The notes: generated by a model from the letters alone, not told the origin. A DNA stretch of 64,000 bases from Pedobacter chinensis (GCF_003339865.1 NZ_QPKV01000015.1:1-64000), one strand, 5' to 3'. Counted from the first letter of the stretch, positions 43,977 through 53,900 are shown. A program made the numbers and translations.

Positions 43977-45692
43977 ATGTATACTTTAAAAATTCGAAAC
44001 ATTAGCTTAGGCACCATGTTGCTCATCGGCTCTTTATCTGCATCACTTCATGCACAAACACTACCTGTAGGTTTACTAGAAAATATAGAAGATTCTTATA
44101 GAAGACAACAGTTGCTTGGAAATGATACCTCGAATGTTTCTTATATCATCAGGCCTTTACCTATTTCCCCAGCTAATAATTTACTTCTAGGAGAGCAACG
44201 TAATGGTAATCTATTATATTTAGATAACTTCAGAAAAGAGCTTTATACTGGTAATGAAGGGAAAATTGCTTTTTATTTGCTTCCAGCAGTAGTACAGCAA
44301 CAGTTTAATACTCATCACCCATATGGGATAAATGATGGCTCTATGGTTCAGGCCAAAGGTTATCAAACTCAAATCTCTGCCGGGGTATTTGCCAAAATTG
44401 GCCCGTTATCTATCCAGTTGCGCCCAGAGTATGTTTTTGCCGATAATACCGGTTTTCAAAAAATGAGTGACGCTAACGGAACCGTTTTCAAGGGGGTTGC
44501 TGCAAGAAATTTTTACAATAAGATTGATTTGCCTGATCGATTTGGCGACAGTAATTATAGTAAGTTGAGCTGGGGCCAGAGTAGTATTAGCCTAAATGCT
44601 GGTCCGGTGGCGGTTAGCCTTTCAAACGAAAATCTATGGTGGGGGCCGGGGGTAAGAAATTCTTTGCTGATGACCAACAACGCTTCGGGATTCAAACATT
44701 TAAGCTTAAGTACGACAAAACCAATCAAAACATATATTGGCTCTTTTGAAGCACAAATTATTGGAGGAAGATTAGAGCAGTCGGGTATTGCTGAGCCTAC
44801 TGGTGTTGCCTTTGTGACTAAACCTGGTGATTGGAGGTATTTCTCTGGAATTGCATTAACTTATCAGCCTGAATGGGTTCCTGGTTTTTACCTGGGCCTC
44901 GACAGGACTTTCATTGTAAACAGAAGAGACATGGGTAGGGGATTTGCTGACTATTTTCCAATATTCAAATCTTTACCCAAAAAAGCATTTGTTAATCCGG
45001 ATGGAACAAATGCAGAGGAAACCGTAAAGCAAGATCAATATATTTCATTTTTTGCTCGTTACGTATTGCCGGAAAGTAAGGCAGAAGTATATCTAGAGTA
45101 TGGGCGTAACGATCATGCTTATGATTTAAGGGATGCCATTGTTGAACCTGAGCATACCCGGGCTTACGTTGCTGGATTTAGAAAACTTGTTCCCCTGATC
45201 CGTGAGGAGGAATATATACAAGTTGGTATGGAATTTACGCAGTTACAAAAAAACACAACACGCGAAACAAGAGCTAGCGAAACCTGGTATACACACTATC
45301 AGGTGTCAGACGGCTATACCAATAATGGACAGGTTCTGGGTGCCGGAATTGGACCAGGCAGTAATATGCAGTCATTAGATGTGAGCTGGGTAAAGGGGTT
45401 GAAAAAGATTGGGCTTCTGCTCGAACGTGTGGTTAACAATAACGATCTGCTATATAGTTATGCAGATGCTTCCGGAGAAAAGTCACAATATATAAACAGG
45501 CATTGGATTGATTTGGCATTTGGAGGAAAGTTTGCCTGGAACTTCGATAAGTTAATTATTAACTCTCAGCTTACTTATATCCGCTCTCTTAATTATCAGT
45601 ATCAATGGGAAGTGGGCCCTGATTACTGGGAATGGAATAAAAAAGATGTGAATAATTTGCATTTAAAGGTAGGCATCCTATACCGTTGGTAA
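43977..45692 (+). CDS. Wzi-like capsule assembly outer-membrane protein
   Basis: A 571-residue protein with a signal peptide (MLLIGSLSASLHAQ) and a beta-barrel-like remainder. The central segment SLSNENLWWGPGVRNSLLM and then GSFEAQIIGGRLEQSG match the capsule-assembly Wzi family, in which the barrel anchors capsule on the cell surface. It suggests that at least one polymer stays cell-bound. It is probably transcribed with the genes that follow, although a 257-bp gap intervenes. Confidence 0.85.
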   Translation: MYTLKIRNISLGTMLLIGSLSASLHAQTLPVGLLENIEDSYRRQQLLGNDTSNVSYIIRPLPISPANNLLLGEQRNGNLLYLDNFRKELYTGNEGKIAFYLLPAVVQQQFNTHHPYGINDGSMVQAKGYQTQISAGVFAKIGPLSIQLRPEYVFADNTGFQKMSDANGTVFKGVAARNFYNKIDLPDRFGDSNYSKLSWGQSSISLNAGPVAVSLSNENLWWGPGVRNSLLMTNNASGFKHLSLSTTKPIKTYIGSFEAQIIGGRLEQSGIAEPTGVAFVTKPGDWRYFSGIALTYQPEWVPGFYLGLDRTFIVNRRDMGRGFADYFPIFKSLPKKAFVNPDGTNAEETVKQDQYISFFARYVLPESKAEVYLEYGRNDHAYDLRDAIVEPEHTRAYVAGFRKLVPLIREEEYIQVGMEFTQLQKNTTRETRASETWYTHYQVSDGYTNNGQVLGAGIGPGSNMQSLDVSWVKGLKKIGLLLERVVNNNDLLYSYADASGEKSQYINRHWIDLAFGGKFAWNFDKLIINSQLTYIRSLNYQYQWEVGPDYWEWNKKDVNNLHLKVGILYRW

Positions 45693-45729
45693 TATTTTAC
45701 TTTTTTACCCAATTTGTTGCTTTTGGAGT

Positions 45730-45747
45730 AATGATGCATCATTTTTT
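45730..45747 (+). terminator. Possible terminator after the Wzi-like gene
   Basis: The 14-base palindrome at 45730-45743, with ATGATGCATCAT as its core, is followed by T to 45747. With almost no loop the hairpin would be weak; the call is tentative. Confidence 0.25.
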
Positions 45748-45855
45748 CTCAAAAAAATGCGAACTTTTTTTGTGTAATCCAAAAATATACGTTGTTAGGT
45801 GGTAATTTGAGAAAATTATTCATAATTTAGTAATAATAAATTAAAAATTGATTGC

Positions 45856-45863
45856 TATTTTTG
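45856..45863 (+). promoter_or_regulatory. -7 box TATTTTTG and inverted repeat before the PHP phosphatase
   Basis: An exact TAnnTTTG. A small inverted repeat, CAGTCT (45879-45884) and AGACTG (45893-45898), lies just downstream, where a repressor could bind. The start codon is at 45950. Confidence 0.35.
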
Positions 45864-45949
45864 GACATTCCTTGATATCAGTCTAAAATATCAGACTGTT
45901 ATTTAAGGATTGCCCGTAAAATCTTATTTCAAATTATCTGTTCGTCCCT

Positions 45950-46681
45950 ATGTTCTCTTTTTTCAAGCCGAAACCCCCACTAGTTACCGATCTTGGTTGG
46001 CTAGGTATTGATCTTCATTCGCATTTACTGCCGGGTGTTGATGATGGTTCACCCGATGTAGCAACATCTATCTCTTTAATTAAAGCACTCCACGAGTTAG
46101 GCATATACAAGTTCATTTGCACGCCACATATTTTTAAAGAATTATATCCCAATACGGCAGAAACCATAATGCCCGCATTGGCGGCTATAGAAACCGCTTT
46201 AAAACAAAATGACATTCAGGTTGAGGTTAGTGCCGCGGCAGAATACATGATCGACCATGATTTCCAGCTCGCGAACGATTTACTTTGCGTGGCCAGTAAG
46301 CACATCTTAATTGAAATGTCATACCTTAATGAAACGCCAAACATTGAACAAGTCATTTTCGATCTTCAAATTAAAGGTTATATCGTGATCCTGGCACATC
46401 CGGAGCGCTATAATTTTTACCATAACGATCATCAGCGTTACCACAGGCTTAAAGATATGGGCTGTTTGTTTCAATTGAATCTGCTCGCCGTCACGGGCTA
46501 TTATGGCAAAGAAGTTAAACAGGCTGCTGCCTATCTGCTTAAAAATAAACTGTATGATCTTGCTGCTACAGACCTTCATCATGAAAAACATTTAAAGGTA
46601 CTACAGCAAGTAGTCAAAACCGGAGATTTATTTCATCTGATTGGGCAATATCCTTTTAAAAATAAACAATTATTTAGCTAA
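45950..46681 (+). CDS. CpsB/CapC-type PHP tyrosine-protein phosphatase
   Basis: A 243-residue metal-dependent phosphatase of the PHP family. Motifs are DLHSHLLPGVDDG (21-33), CTPH, AEYMIDHDF, LAHPERY and TDLHH, together giving the three-metal site. CpsB/YwqE enzymes dephosphorylate the BY-kinase that controls polymer length, and the kinase gene lies 0.94 kb downstream with the Wza gene between. No signal peptide, so it acts in the cytoplasm on the kinase tail. Confidence 0.9.
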   Translation: MFSFFKPKPPLVTDLGWLGIDLHSHLLPGVDDGSPDVATSISLIKALHELGIYKFICTPHIFKELYPNTAETIMPALAAIETALKQNDIQVEVSAAAEYMIDHDFQLANDLLCVASKHILIEMSYLNETPNIEQVIFDLQIKGYIVILAHPERYNFYHNDHQRYHRLKDMGCLFQLNLLAVTGYYGKEVKQAAAYLLKNKLYDLAATDLHHEKHLKVLQQVVKTGDLFHLIGQYPFKNKQLFS

Positions 46682-46748
46682 TTAGCGGAAATGATACCCA
46701 TAATTAAGTAATTGAGCAATTAACTCAATTGATTTTTGAGTAAATTGT

Positions 46749-46756
46749 TATCTTTG
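46749..46756 (+). promoter_or_regulatory. -7 box TATCTTTG before wza
   Basis: An exact TAnnTTTG, with TTG at 46729-46731 giving a 17-base gap, a little short of the usual spacing. The wza ATG is at 46776. It likely drives the export lipoprotein and kinase genes. Confidence 0.5.
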
Positions 46757-46775
46757 CCAGCTTAATATTTATTCT

Positions 46776-47582
46776 ATGAACAAACAATTGTCTTTGTGTT
46801 TTAAAAGTATTTCATTAATTTATTTGGCCTTAAGCCTTGCTGCCTGTTCATCTGTAAAAAATATTCGTTATTTTCAGGATGTTGGAGTAGCCGATTCGAT
46901 AAGTCAGAAAAAAATGACTTCCTTTACCGAGCCAACCATTCAACCGGATGATATTTTAGCCATTTCTATCTTTACTACCGATCCCAATACTGGAGCTCAG
47001 GTAAATCAGGCTGGTGTACAGTCCATTCAAAGTTCAAATAATAGCGGAGGACAATCATCCCAACCGGCCATTAATGGTTTTTTAGTTGATAAAAACGGGG
47101 AGGTAGAGTTATCTATTTTGGGTAGAGTAAAATTATCGGGACTCACTACTTTTGAGGCCAGAGATCTTATACGTGAAAAAGCGGCAATCGATTTTAAAAA
47201 ACCCACAGTTCAGGTGCGGTTTGCCAATTTTAAAGTTACCGTAATAGGCGAAGTTGCCCGCCCGGCCATATATACGCTTCCTAACGAGAAAGTAACAGTA
47301 TTAGATGCCCTGAGTTTGGCCGGAGACCTTACACTGTATGGTAAAAGAGATAATATTATGGTAATCAGAGAAAAGGATGGCAAAAAAGAATTTGGCCGGT
47401 TAAATTTATACACTGCCGATATATTTAATAGTCCTTATTACTATTTAAAACAAAACGATGTTGTTTATATCGAACCGGTTAATGCCAAAGCATCAGCTTT
47501 AACTGCACCCACCCGTACTACTATCGGCATTGCCTTATCGGCAATTAGTATTTTAGTTTTAGCAATAACAAGGATATTTTAA
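46776..47582 (+). CDS. wza: Polysaccharide export lipoprotein (Wza)
   Basis: A 268-residue outer-membrane export lipoprotein. The signal ends in the lipobox SLAAC (C24). A polysaccharide-export domain begins at IQPDDILAISIFTTDP, and one SLBB domain at VIGEVARPAIYTLPNEK with ALSLAGDLT. A C-terminal hydrophobic segment (TIGIALSAISILVLAITRIF) could form the outer-membrane helix barrel. It is much smaller than the six-SLBB protein at 17282 and forms a separate export set with the kinase 37 bases downstream. Confidence 0.9.
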   Translation: MNKQLSLCFKSISLIYLALSLAACSSVKNIRYFQDVGVADSISQKKMTSFTEPTIQPDDILAISIFTTDPNTGAQVNQAGVQSIQSSNNSGGQSSQPAINGFLVDKNGEVELSILGRVKLSGLTTFEARDLIREKAAIDFKKPTVQVRFANFKVTVIGEVARPAIYTLPNEKVTVLDALSLAGDLTLYGKRDNIMVIREKDGKKEFGRLNLYTADIFNSPYYYLKQNDVVYIEPVNAKASALTAPTRTTIGIALSAISILVLAITRIF

Positions 47583-47619
47583 ATTGATAAGCAAAATTAG
47601 ACTATAATCTATCATAATA

Positions 47620-49998
47620 ATGGATATAACTCCTCAACATACACCATTCCCCATCGAAGATAAAGAAGCAACGTTTGATGTTAAGAGATTTTTAAGCCGA
47701 TTGCTGTCTATCTGGCCCTGGTTTTTGGCCAGTATTTTCGTCGGCGTTCTTGCTGCACTGTTATACCTTCGGTATCAAACCCCAGTGTACAATATTACGG
47801 GCAGGTTGTTGGTAAACGACGATAAAAAGGGTGGTGTTTTAGGGCAAACTGATGCCTTGGGTAATATGAGTGGATTATTGGGTGCCAAAAACTCAGTAGA
47901 TAATGAAGTAGAAGTACTAAAAACCAAAGATTTACTGGAAAAAGTGGTGTTGGATATGAAGCTAAATGTAAAGTATTACAAGAAAGGAAGCCTTCGAGAT
48001 GTGGAACTTTATAAGTCGCCATTTAGTGTGGTTTTTTTAAAAGAAGCCGATACCATTAAAACCACCACTTTTAACCTGGAGCAGTTGCCCAATGCTAAAC
48101 TTGCTTTAAAAACAGATGATATTGATATAGTGGTTGATTATGATAAACCAATATTTGTTAAAAATATAGGTTTCTTTCAAATTCACCGTAATGGCCCATT
48201 GCTTAATAAGGATATCCAATATAGTTTCCTGATAAAATCTGTTGATGCAGAGGTAGCCTTCCTGATGAAGAAAATTACGGTGGAAGTTACCAATAGACAA
48301 ACAGCTATTATTAATTTGAGCATGGAATATCCCATACCAAAGAAAGGAGAGGATATTCTAAACAAATTGATTGAAAAATATGTGCAGGGAAATATTGATG
48401 ATAAAAATATCATTGCCGATAGCACCATTAAATTTATAAAAAACCGTTTGGCCTATATTGGAGGAGAGCTTGGCGGTATAGAGGGCAACATACAAGGCTT
48501 TAAGGAACGCAATAACCTGATTGAAATGAGTGAGCAGAGTAAGATGCTGATTCAGAATACTTCGCAATATGTTAAAGGAATTGCCGAAATAGAAACCCAG
48601 CTTAGTATTTTAAATAGCCTTAAAGCTTACTTAAAGGATGAAAGTAAAAACCAGCGGGTATTGCCCAGTTCCCTTTTGCTTCCCGATGTCGTGTTTAACG
48701 GTTTGGTCGAAAGATATAATGGCCTCTTGTTAGAAAGAGACAGGTGGCTGACCGGAGTAACTGACACCAATCCCAAAATTGTTGATATTGATCATCAAAT
48801 TGCTGCTTTGCGGGTAGATATGCTATCAAATCTCGAAAATTCGCAACGTAACTTAATCATCAATCGGGATGGATTACGAAGGCAAATGGCTGGTGTAGAA
48901 GGCAACATGAGGCAGGTACCAGAAGTAGAACGCAACTATCTCGATTTGGCCAGACAGCAGCAAATTAAGCAGCAGCTTTACTTGTTTTTGATGCAGAAAA
49001 GCGAAGAAACAGCCATCTCTAAAACCGCTAACCTATCCAACGCCAAAACCATCGATTCGCCTAAATCAGAGATCAATCCTATAAGGCCCAATAAACAAAT
49101 AGTAACACTGGTTGGTTTCTTTGTTGGTCTTCTTTTTCCAATAGGCTTTATTTATTTGAAAGATATTTTTAATAACCGAATCGAAACTAAAGATGATATT
49201 ACCAAGCTAACACAAGTGCCTGTTTTGGGCGAAATTAGCCACAATAAAATGGCCGATAACCTAATTGTATCATCCGATTCGCGGTCGGCAATTTCCGAGC
49301 AATTTAGAGGACTTAGAACCAACCTCTCTTTTTACTTACATAATAAAGATGAAAAAGTGATCCTGCTTACATCAAGCATGTCTGGAGAGGGAAAATCGTT
49401 TGTTACTATTAATTTAGGCAATGTGCTGGCCTTAACCGGTAAAAAAGTATTGTTAATGGAATTGGATTTACGCAAGCCAGGTTTATCAGTTAAATTTGGC
49501 GTAAAACCTCCTATTGGCTTTACCAATTTTATCATTAATGATAGCCTTAAAGCGAGTGAGTTAGTCGTGCCTTTAGCCACTCATCCTAATTTATATTTAT
49601 TAAGCTCGGGCCCTATCCCGCCAAACCCTGCCGAAAGCTTAATGAGTAGCCGCATGGAAATACTAATGGATGACCTGAAAAAACAATTCGATTATATTAT
49701 TATGGATGCGCCACCTATTGGATTGGTTACAGACGCACAACTATTATCAGCCCATGCCGATCTTTGTCTGTACCTGGTAAGACAGAAATACACCTTTAAG
49801 GAACAGTTGAATATTGTAGATGGGTTGTATAGAAGTAAGAAAATGAAGAAAATAGGAATAGTGGTAAATGATATCGTAGAAAATAAAGGCTACGGTTATG
49901 GCTATGGCTATGGCTATGGTTATGGCTACGGTACCTATAATACTGAGACGACAAAAAAGAAGAGTTGGATGCAACGTTTGGGTTTAAAAAAAGGTTAA
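47620..49998 (+). CDS. wzc: Wzc-type BY tyrosine kinase/co-polymerase with Gly-Tyr tail
   Basis: A 792-residue protein combining a Wzz domain and a bacterial tyrosine kinase. Membrane segments are at about 30-50 (FLASIFVGVLAALLYL) and about 492-511, with a coiled-coil periplasmic part between. The kinase has Walker A SGEGKSF, Walker A' LLMELDLRKPG and Walker B YIIMDAPP. The tail holds seven consecutive Gly-Tyr units, encoded by a hexanucleotide-like repeat at 49888-49929, in place of the more irregular Tyr cluster of other kinases. The PHP phosphatase upstream is its probable antagonist. It should control chain length and export. Confidence 0.92.
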   Translation: MDITPQHTPFPIEDKEATFDVKRFLSRLLSIWPWFLASIFVGVLAALLYLRYQTPVYNITGRLLVNDDKKGGVLGQTDALGNMSGLLGAKNSVDNEVEVLKTKDLLEKVVLDMKLNVKYYKKGSLRDVELYKSPFSVVFLKEADTIKTTTFNLEQLPNAKLALKTDDIDIVVDYDKPIFVKNIGFFQIHRNGPLLNKDIQYSFLIKSVDAEVAFLMKKITVEVTNRQTAIINLSMEYPIPKKGEDILNKLIEKYVQGNIDDKNIIADSTIKFIKNRLAYIGGELGGIEGNIQGFKERNNLIEMSEQSKMLIQNTSQYVKGIAEIETQLSILNSLKAYLKDESKNQRVLPSSLLLPDVVFNGLVERYNGLLLERDRWLTGVTDTNPKIVDIDHQIAALRVDMLSNLENSQRNLIINRDGLRRQMAGVEGNMRQVPEVERNYLDLARQQQIKQQLYLFLMQKSEETAISKTANLSNAKTIDSPKSEINPIRPNKQIVTLVGFFVGLLFPIGFIYLKDIFNNRIETKDDITKLTQVPVLGEISHNKMADNLIVSSDSRSAISEQFRGLRTNLSFYLHNKDEKVILLTSSMSGEGKSFVTINLGNVLALTGKKVLLMELDLRKPGLSVKFGVKPPIGFTNFIINDSLKASELVVPLATHPNLYLLSSGPIPPNPAESLMSSRMEILMDDLKKQFDYIIMDAPPIGLVTDAQLLSAHADLCLYLVRQKYTFKEQLNIVDGLYRSKKMKKIGIVVNDIVENKGYGYGYGYGYGYGYGTYNTETTKKKSWMQRLGLKKG
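49888..49929 (+). repeat. Gly-Tyr codon repeat (seven units) in wzc
   Basis: Seven GGN-TAY units in a row. Unit-number changes by slippage would keep the frame and alter the number of phosphorylatable Tyr. Confidence 0.85.
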
Positions 49999-50150
49999 GG
50001 CCTTAATTTAGAATGGCAAAACTTTGATTACTGAAGCGGCTGAATTCACATGTTAATATAGAATAGTGGTAAATCAATCTGTAATACGAAAATGCAAGTT
50101 TGAGTAATAACCCAAATTAAAATATTCTGTTATAAATCAAAGAATATATA

Positions 50151-50312
50151 ATGAAAGAAAGCTTTTTTTATGACTTTTTAAGGGGAATTGCAATTGCTGT
50201 CATTGTAGTACTCAATTCTTGATCGTTAGCCTCACTATATTTGTTTATGCTCTGTTTGGGGCTTTTTATTAAGAAAATTAATGCTAAGGCATTTCAAGTG
50301 CTTAGTTTCTAA
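50151..50312 (+). pseudogene. Remnant of an acyltransferase-3-like gene
   Basis: An ATG at 50151 opens a frame reading FYDFLRGIAIAVIVVLN, the typical start of membrane acyltransferase-3 proteins, and stops at TGA 50220. The same frame goes on to 50312 with a hydrophobic, Lys-rich segment that looks like the end of a membrane protein. The middle (several hundred codons) is missing. Most likely an acyltransferase gene was deleted internally. It fills the gap between wzc and flippase 3, and a TATATTTG box at 50236-50243 falls within it. Confidence 0.6.
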
Positions 50313-50321
50313 TATTACTAT

Positions 50322-51839
50322 ATGTCAGATTCAAAAAGAATAGCTAAAAATACAATGTTGCTTTACATCCGGATGTTTCTTACTATGGGTGTAAGCCTTT
50401 ATACTTCCCGGGTTGTACTCAACGCTTTAGGTATTCAAGATTACGGGATTTATAGTGTAGTAGGCGGCGTTGTAACTCTTTTTACTTTCTTTAATTCTGC
50501 AATGTCTTCTGCAACACAACGTTTTTTGGCAATGGATGTTGGAAAAAAAGATCATGTAGGACTTCGCAAAACATTTAATTCAGCCTTGGTTATACATATT
50601 GGTATTGCTTTATTGGTTTTATTAATTGCCGAAACGATAGGGTTATGGTTTGTAAATTATAAATTGAATTTACCAGTAGGTAGAATAAATGAGGCAAATT
50701 TTGTTTATCAGTTCTCTATAATGGCGAGCATGATAGGTATTACGCAAGTACCCTTTAATGCATTGATTATTGTAAGGGAGCGCATGAATGTTTTTGCAGT
50801 GATAAGTATAATAGAGGTAATTTTAAAACTGTTAATTGTATACCTGTTATATCTGTCTTCTTATGACAAGTTAGAAACTTATGCTGTACTACTTTTTATA
50901 ACTCCGCTTATTATTTCTACGATATATAAAATATATTGTTTGAAAAACTTTAAAGAGAGTGCATTCAGATTTTACAAGGATAAGACCTTTTATAAGACGT
51001 TGATCTCTTATTCGGGCTGGAACCTGTTTGGAAATATTGCTTATGTAGCTAAAGGCCAAGGAACAAATATGTTATTAAATGTTTTTTTTGGAACGGTAGT
51101 TAATGCAGCTTATGGAATTATGAATCAAGTGCAAACTGCGGTAAATTCTTTTGTGTCAAATTTTCAAATGGCAGTTAATCCACAAATTTATAAGAATTAT
51201 GCACAAGGCAATATGCAGCAAATGCATAAACTGATGATTCAATCATCCAAATTTTCTTATTATTTGATGTTTGTTTTGGTTTGCCCAATTATTTTTAATG
51301 TTCATTTTATATTGATTTGGTGGCTCAAAAACCCACCGCAATACACGGCTATACTTGTTAATTTGGCGCTGATAAATTTATTAATAGAGTGTCTTTCCAG
51401 GCCACTAGCCACTGGCTCATTGGCTACAGGTAAAATTAAATGGTATCAGATCACAGTTGGCTCTATATTGTTTTTAAATTTACCTTTAAGCTATTTAGCT
51501 TTTAAAATTGCTAAGGACCCCTCCCTCTTTTTGTATATCACAATAGTCCTCTCATTAATAACTCTTGTTATAAGACTGATGTTTCTTAAAAAAATGGTGG
51601 CTTTAGGTCTCTCAATTTTTGCTAAGGAGGTTTTCCTCCCTATATTATATATTACCTGTTTATGTGTAGGGCTATTATATGCTTTCAATTTTTTTGCCGG
51701 GCAATCAGACACCTTCTTCAAATTGATTTGGGAAAGTTTAGTCATCGTCACAGTAACCTTAACGGTAATTTTTTCACTTGGCTTTAAGAAATCAGAGAAA
51801 GCAATGGTGTATAACTTGATTAGAAAAAAACTAGGATGA
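50322..51839 (+). CDS. wzx: Wzx-type flippase 3
   Basis: A 505-residue polytopic protein of the MOP superfamily with about 14 membrane segments. It has IAKNTMLLYIRMFLTMGVSL, SRVVLNALGIQDYGIYSVVGG and SATQRFLAMDVGKKD, typical of the longer lipopolysaccharide-type flippases of Bacteroidota. The start is 9 bases after the acyltransferase remnant. It opens segment C and presumably exports the unit that the pyruvyl transferases decorate. Confidence 0.88.
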   Translation: MSDSKRIAKNTMLLYIRMFLTMGVSLYTSRVVLNALGIQDYGIYSVVGGVVTLFTFFNSAMSSATQRFLAMDVGKKDHVGLRKTFNSALVIHIGIALLVLLIAETIGLWFVNYKLNLPVGRINEANFVYQFSIMASMIGITQVPFNALIIVRERMNVFAVISIIEVILKLLIVYLLYLSSYDKLETYAVLLFITPLIISTIYKIYCLKNFKESAFRFYKDKTFYKTLISYSGWNLFGNIAYVAKGQGTNMLLNVFFGTVVNAAYGIMNQVQTAVNSFVSNFQMAVNPQIYKNYAQGNMQQMHKLMIQSSKFSYYLMFVLVCPIIFNVHFILIWWLKNPPQYTAILVNLALINLLIECLSRPLATGSLATGKIKWYQITVGSILFLNLPLSYLAFKIAKDPSLFLYITIVLSLITLVIRLMFLKKMVALGLSIFAKEVFLPILYITCLCVGLLYAFNFFAGQSDTFFKLIWESLVIVTVTLTVIFSLGFKKSEKAMVYNLIRKKLG

Positions 51840-51920
51840 TGAAAGTAAACGTAGAGAGGGCATTTGAGCACTAATTTTAAAGATGATTAGTATTACTTTA
51901 ATTTATAAAACTAGTTTAAT

Positions 51921-52781
51921 ATGAAAATACGGAATGTTTTGAACTTAATACCCGGATATAAGTGGGCTTCTGGGGTTCGTAAAAGAAAACAATGGCTCAA
52001 ATATAATTGGTATGATAAAAACCGCCCAATAAAAGAAGGCGAAGTTAATGTCTATTATTACAAAAGACCTAACCAGATTGATAATGTAGGTGATATGTTA
52101 TCTCCTATTGTAGTTGATATGGTAAAAGAACATCTTAACCTGCAAAATAAAAAAGGAAGAACAGAAAGAATGTTTGCCATAGGTTCTGTGATAACGGCTG
52201 CCAAATCTGATATGGTAATATGGGGTAGTGGGGTTCATTTTGAGAATTCTATTATGCCAAAAGTAGATTTGGACATCAGAGCGGTTAGAGGTCCGTTATC
52301 TAAAGAGAAATTAGTTCAAAACAGGTTTAAATGTCCTGAATATTATGGTGATCCAGCGTTACTTTTGCCACTTTTTTATCAACCCAATACAACAAAGCAA
52401 TACGACTATACAATCATTGCTCACTTTTCCAAAGATAAGGAGATCAGTGATAAGTATAAAGAAAATCAAATTAGCACTTTAACATCTGACTGGAAAGGGT
52501 TTATAGATAGACTAGCTTCATCTAAATATGTAATTAGCGGCTCGCTTCACGGAATAATTATCGCCGAAGCGTATGGTGTTCCAGCAATACTTTTAGATCT
52601 TCTAGATGGCGATATGTTTAAATATAAAGATTACTATTATAGTACCGGAAGAAAGGATATAATCGTTGCCAAGTCTGTTGAGGAAGCATTGAAAGAAAGA
52701 AAGAGTATGCCGCCCATAGGTAATTTAGAGAAGCTTCAATCAGATTTAATTCAATCATTCCCAAAAGATTTATGGGAATAA
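51921..52781 (+). CDS. Polysaccharide pyruvyl transferase 1 (ExoV-like)
   Basis: A 286-residue protein of the pyruvyl transferase family. It has VYYYKRPNQIDNVGDMLSP, MFAIGSVITAAKSDMVIWGSG, DIRAVRGPLS, YGDPALLLP, TSDWKGFIDRLASSKY and GSLHGIIIAEAYGVPA, the usual order of motifs with the conserved His. It should add a pyruvate ketal from PEP to a sugar. It is similar to the copies at 53901 and 55724; against the former only three residues differ over the last 105 or so. Confidence 0.88.
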   Translation: MKIRNVLNLIPGYKWASGVRKRKQWLKYNWYDKNRPIKEGEVNVYYYKRPNQIDNVGDMLSPIVVDMVKEHLNLQNKKGRTERMFAIGSVITAAKSDMVIWGSGVHFENSIMPKVDLDIRAVRGPLSKEKLVQNRFKCPEYYGDPALLLPLFYQPNTTKQYDYTIIAHFSKDKEISDKYKENQISTLTSDWKGFIDRLASSKYVISGSLHGIIIAEAYGVPAILLDLLDGDMFKYKDYYYSTGRKDIIVAKSVEEALKERKSMPPIGNLEKLQSDLIQSFPKDLWE

Positions 52782-52852
52782 GGCCTAAAAGAAGCGAGTT
52801 TTTTCAGAACATCCATTTGAGTTCAAGGCTGTTCATATTAATACGATAGAAA

Positions 52853-53812
52853 ATGGTTAGTTTTATAATACCCTCCTACAACAGAAACTCCTATTTGATC
52901 CAACTTTTGGAATCTGTTATATCTCAAGATTATAAGAATATTGAAATTATTGTAGTTGATGATAATTCATCTGATGAAACTGAGTCTACGATGAGAAATT
53001 ATGCAGAGCAATATCCTTTCATCCATTATTACCGAAACAAAAAAAATATGGGCTGTGGGTTCAACCGGGGTTTTGGATTTAATCAAAGTAAAGGTGAATA
53101 TATAGTTTTTGCGGATGATGATGATTATTATACCGATAACGCTTTTTTAAGTAAATGCATAAAAATCTTTGAACAATATGATGATTTGTCTTTTGTATCA
53201 GGCTTAACCTATATTTTAATCGAAAAAACGGGTCAAAAGAAAAAAATACCAATGAATATTCGCGGTTACATGGAAAAAGCGAAATATTTAGAAAATTTTA
53301 GTTTCAAATATAGTAAACCACAGTCTACATTTCCAACATTATTTAAGCGAAAATCCCTGGAACTGGCTGGAGTGAAAGAAATGGAGATGGTAAATGATGT
53401 CTCTATCTATATGAGAATGCTATTGTATGGGGGTGCATATATATTAGATGATTTTATTGGAGTGTATCGCGTGCATGACAATAACATTACGAAATCGCTT
53501 ACTTCTGATTTTATTATTGAGAACTTAGATGAAAAGAAGTATATTTTTGGAAAGGGCAAGGATCAAAATGTAATATCTGACAAAAACTGGATGACGAAAC
53601 AATTTTTTTTAACCATCAGTTATTTTTTTAGTTATTCTAAAACAAATATTTCAGATTTGCGCAAAATCTTAAAATGGGGCAATGAAAATCTTTCGGCTGA
53701 AGATGCTCCGAAAACAGCTATTATTAAATCCTATTTAAAAGGTTCCTTTAAAAAGAATTTGCTTTTTCCAGCAAAACAATTTGTAAAGAAAATTTTGAAA
53801 CCAAAGAAATGA
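52853..53812 (+). CDS. Family 2 glycosyltransferase
   Basis: A 319-residue GT-A enzyme. It shows SFIIPSYNRNSYLIQLLESV, VVDDNSSDETE, NKKNMGCGFNRGFGFN and the Asp-rich metal site IVFADDDDYY. The C-terminal 100 residues are helical and basic. It lies between two pyruvyl transferase paralogues and may add the sugar that one of them modifies. Confidence 0.85.
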   Translation: MVSFIIPSYNRNSYLIQLLESVISQDYKNIEIIVVDDNSSDETESTMRNYAEQYPFIHYYRNKKNMGCGFNRGFGFNQSKGEYIVFADDDDYYTDNAFLSKCIKIFEQYDDLSFVSGLTYILIEKTGQKKKIPMNIRGYMEKAKYLENFSFKYSKPQSTFPTLFKRKSLELAGVKEMEMVNDVSIYMRMLLYGGAYILDDFIGVYRVHDNNITKSLTSDFIIENLDEKKYIFGKGKDQNVISDKNWMTKQFFLTISYFFSYSKTNISDLRKILKWGNENLSAEDAPKTAIIKSYLKGSFKKNLLFPAKQFVKKILKPKK

Positions 53813-53900
53813 TATTAATCGAAGTAAACATAAAGGGAGAAAACGGCCCAACTAATTTGGAAACTATTAGTGTTACTTGTTATTTAAAAATTAGTTTGAT

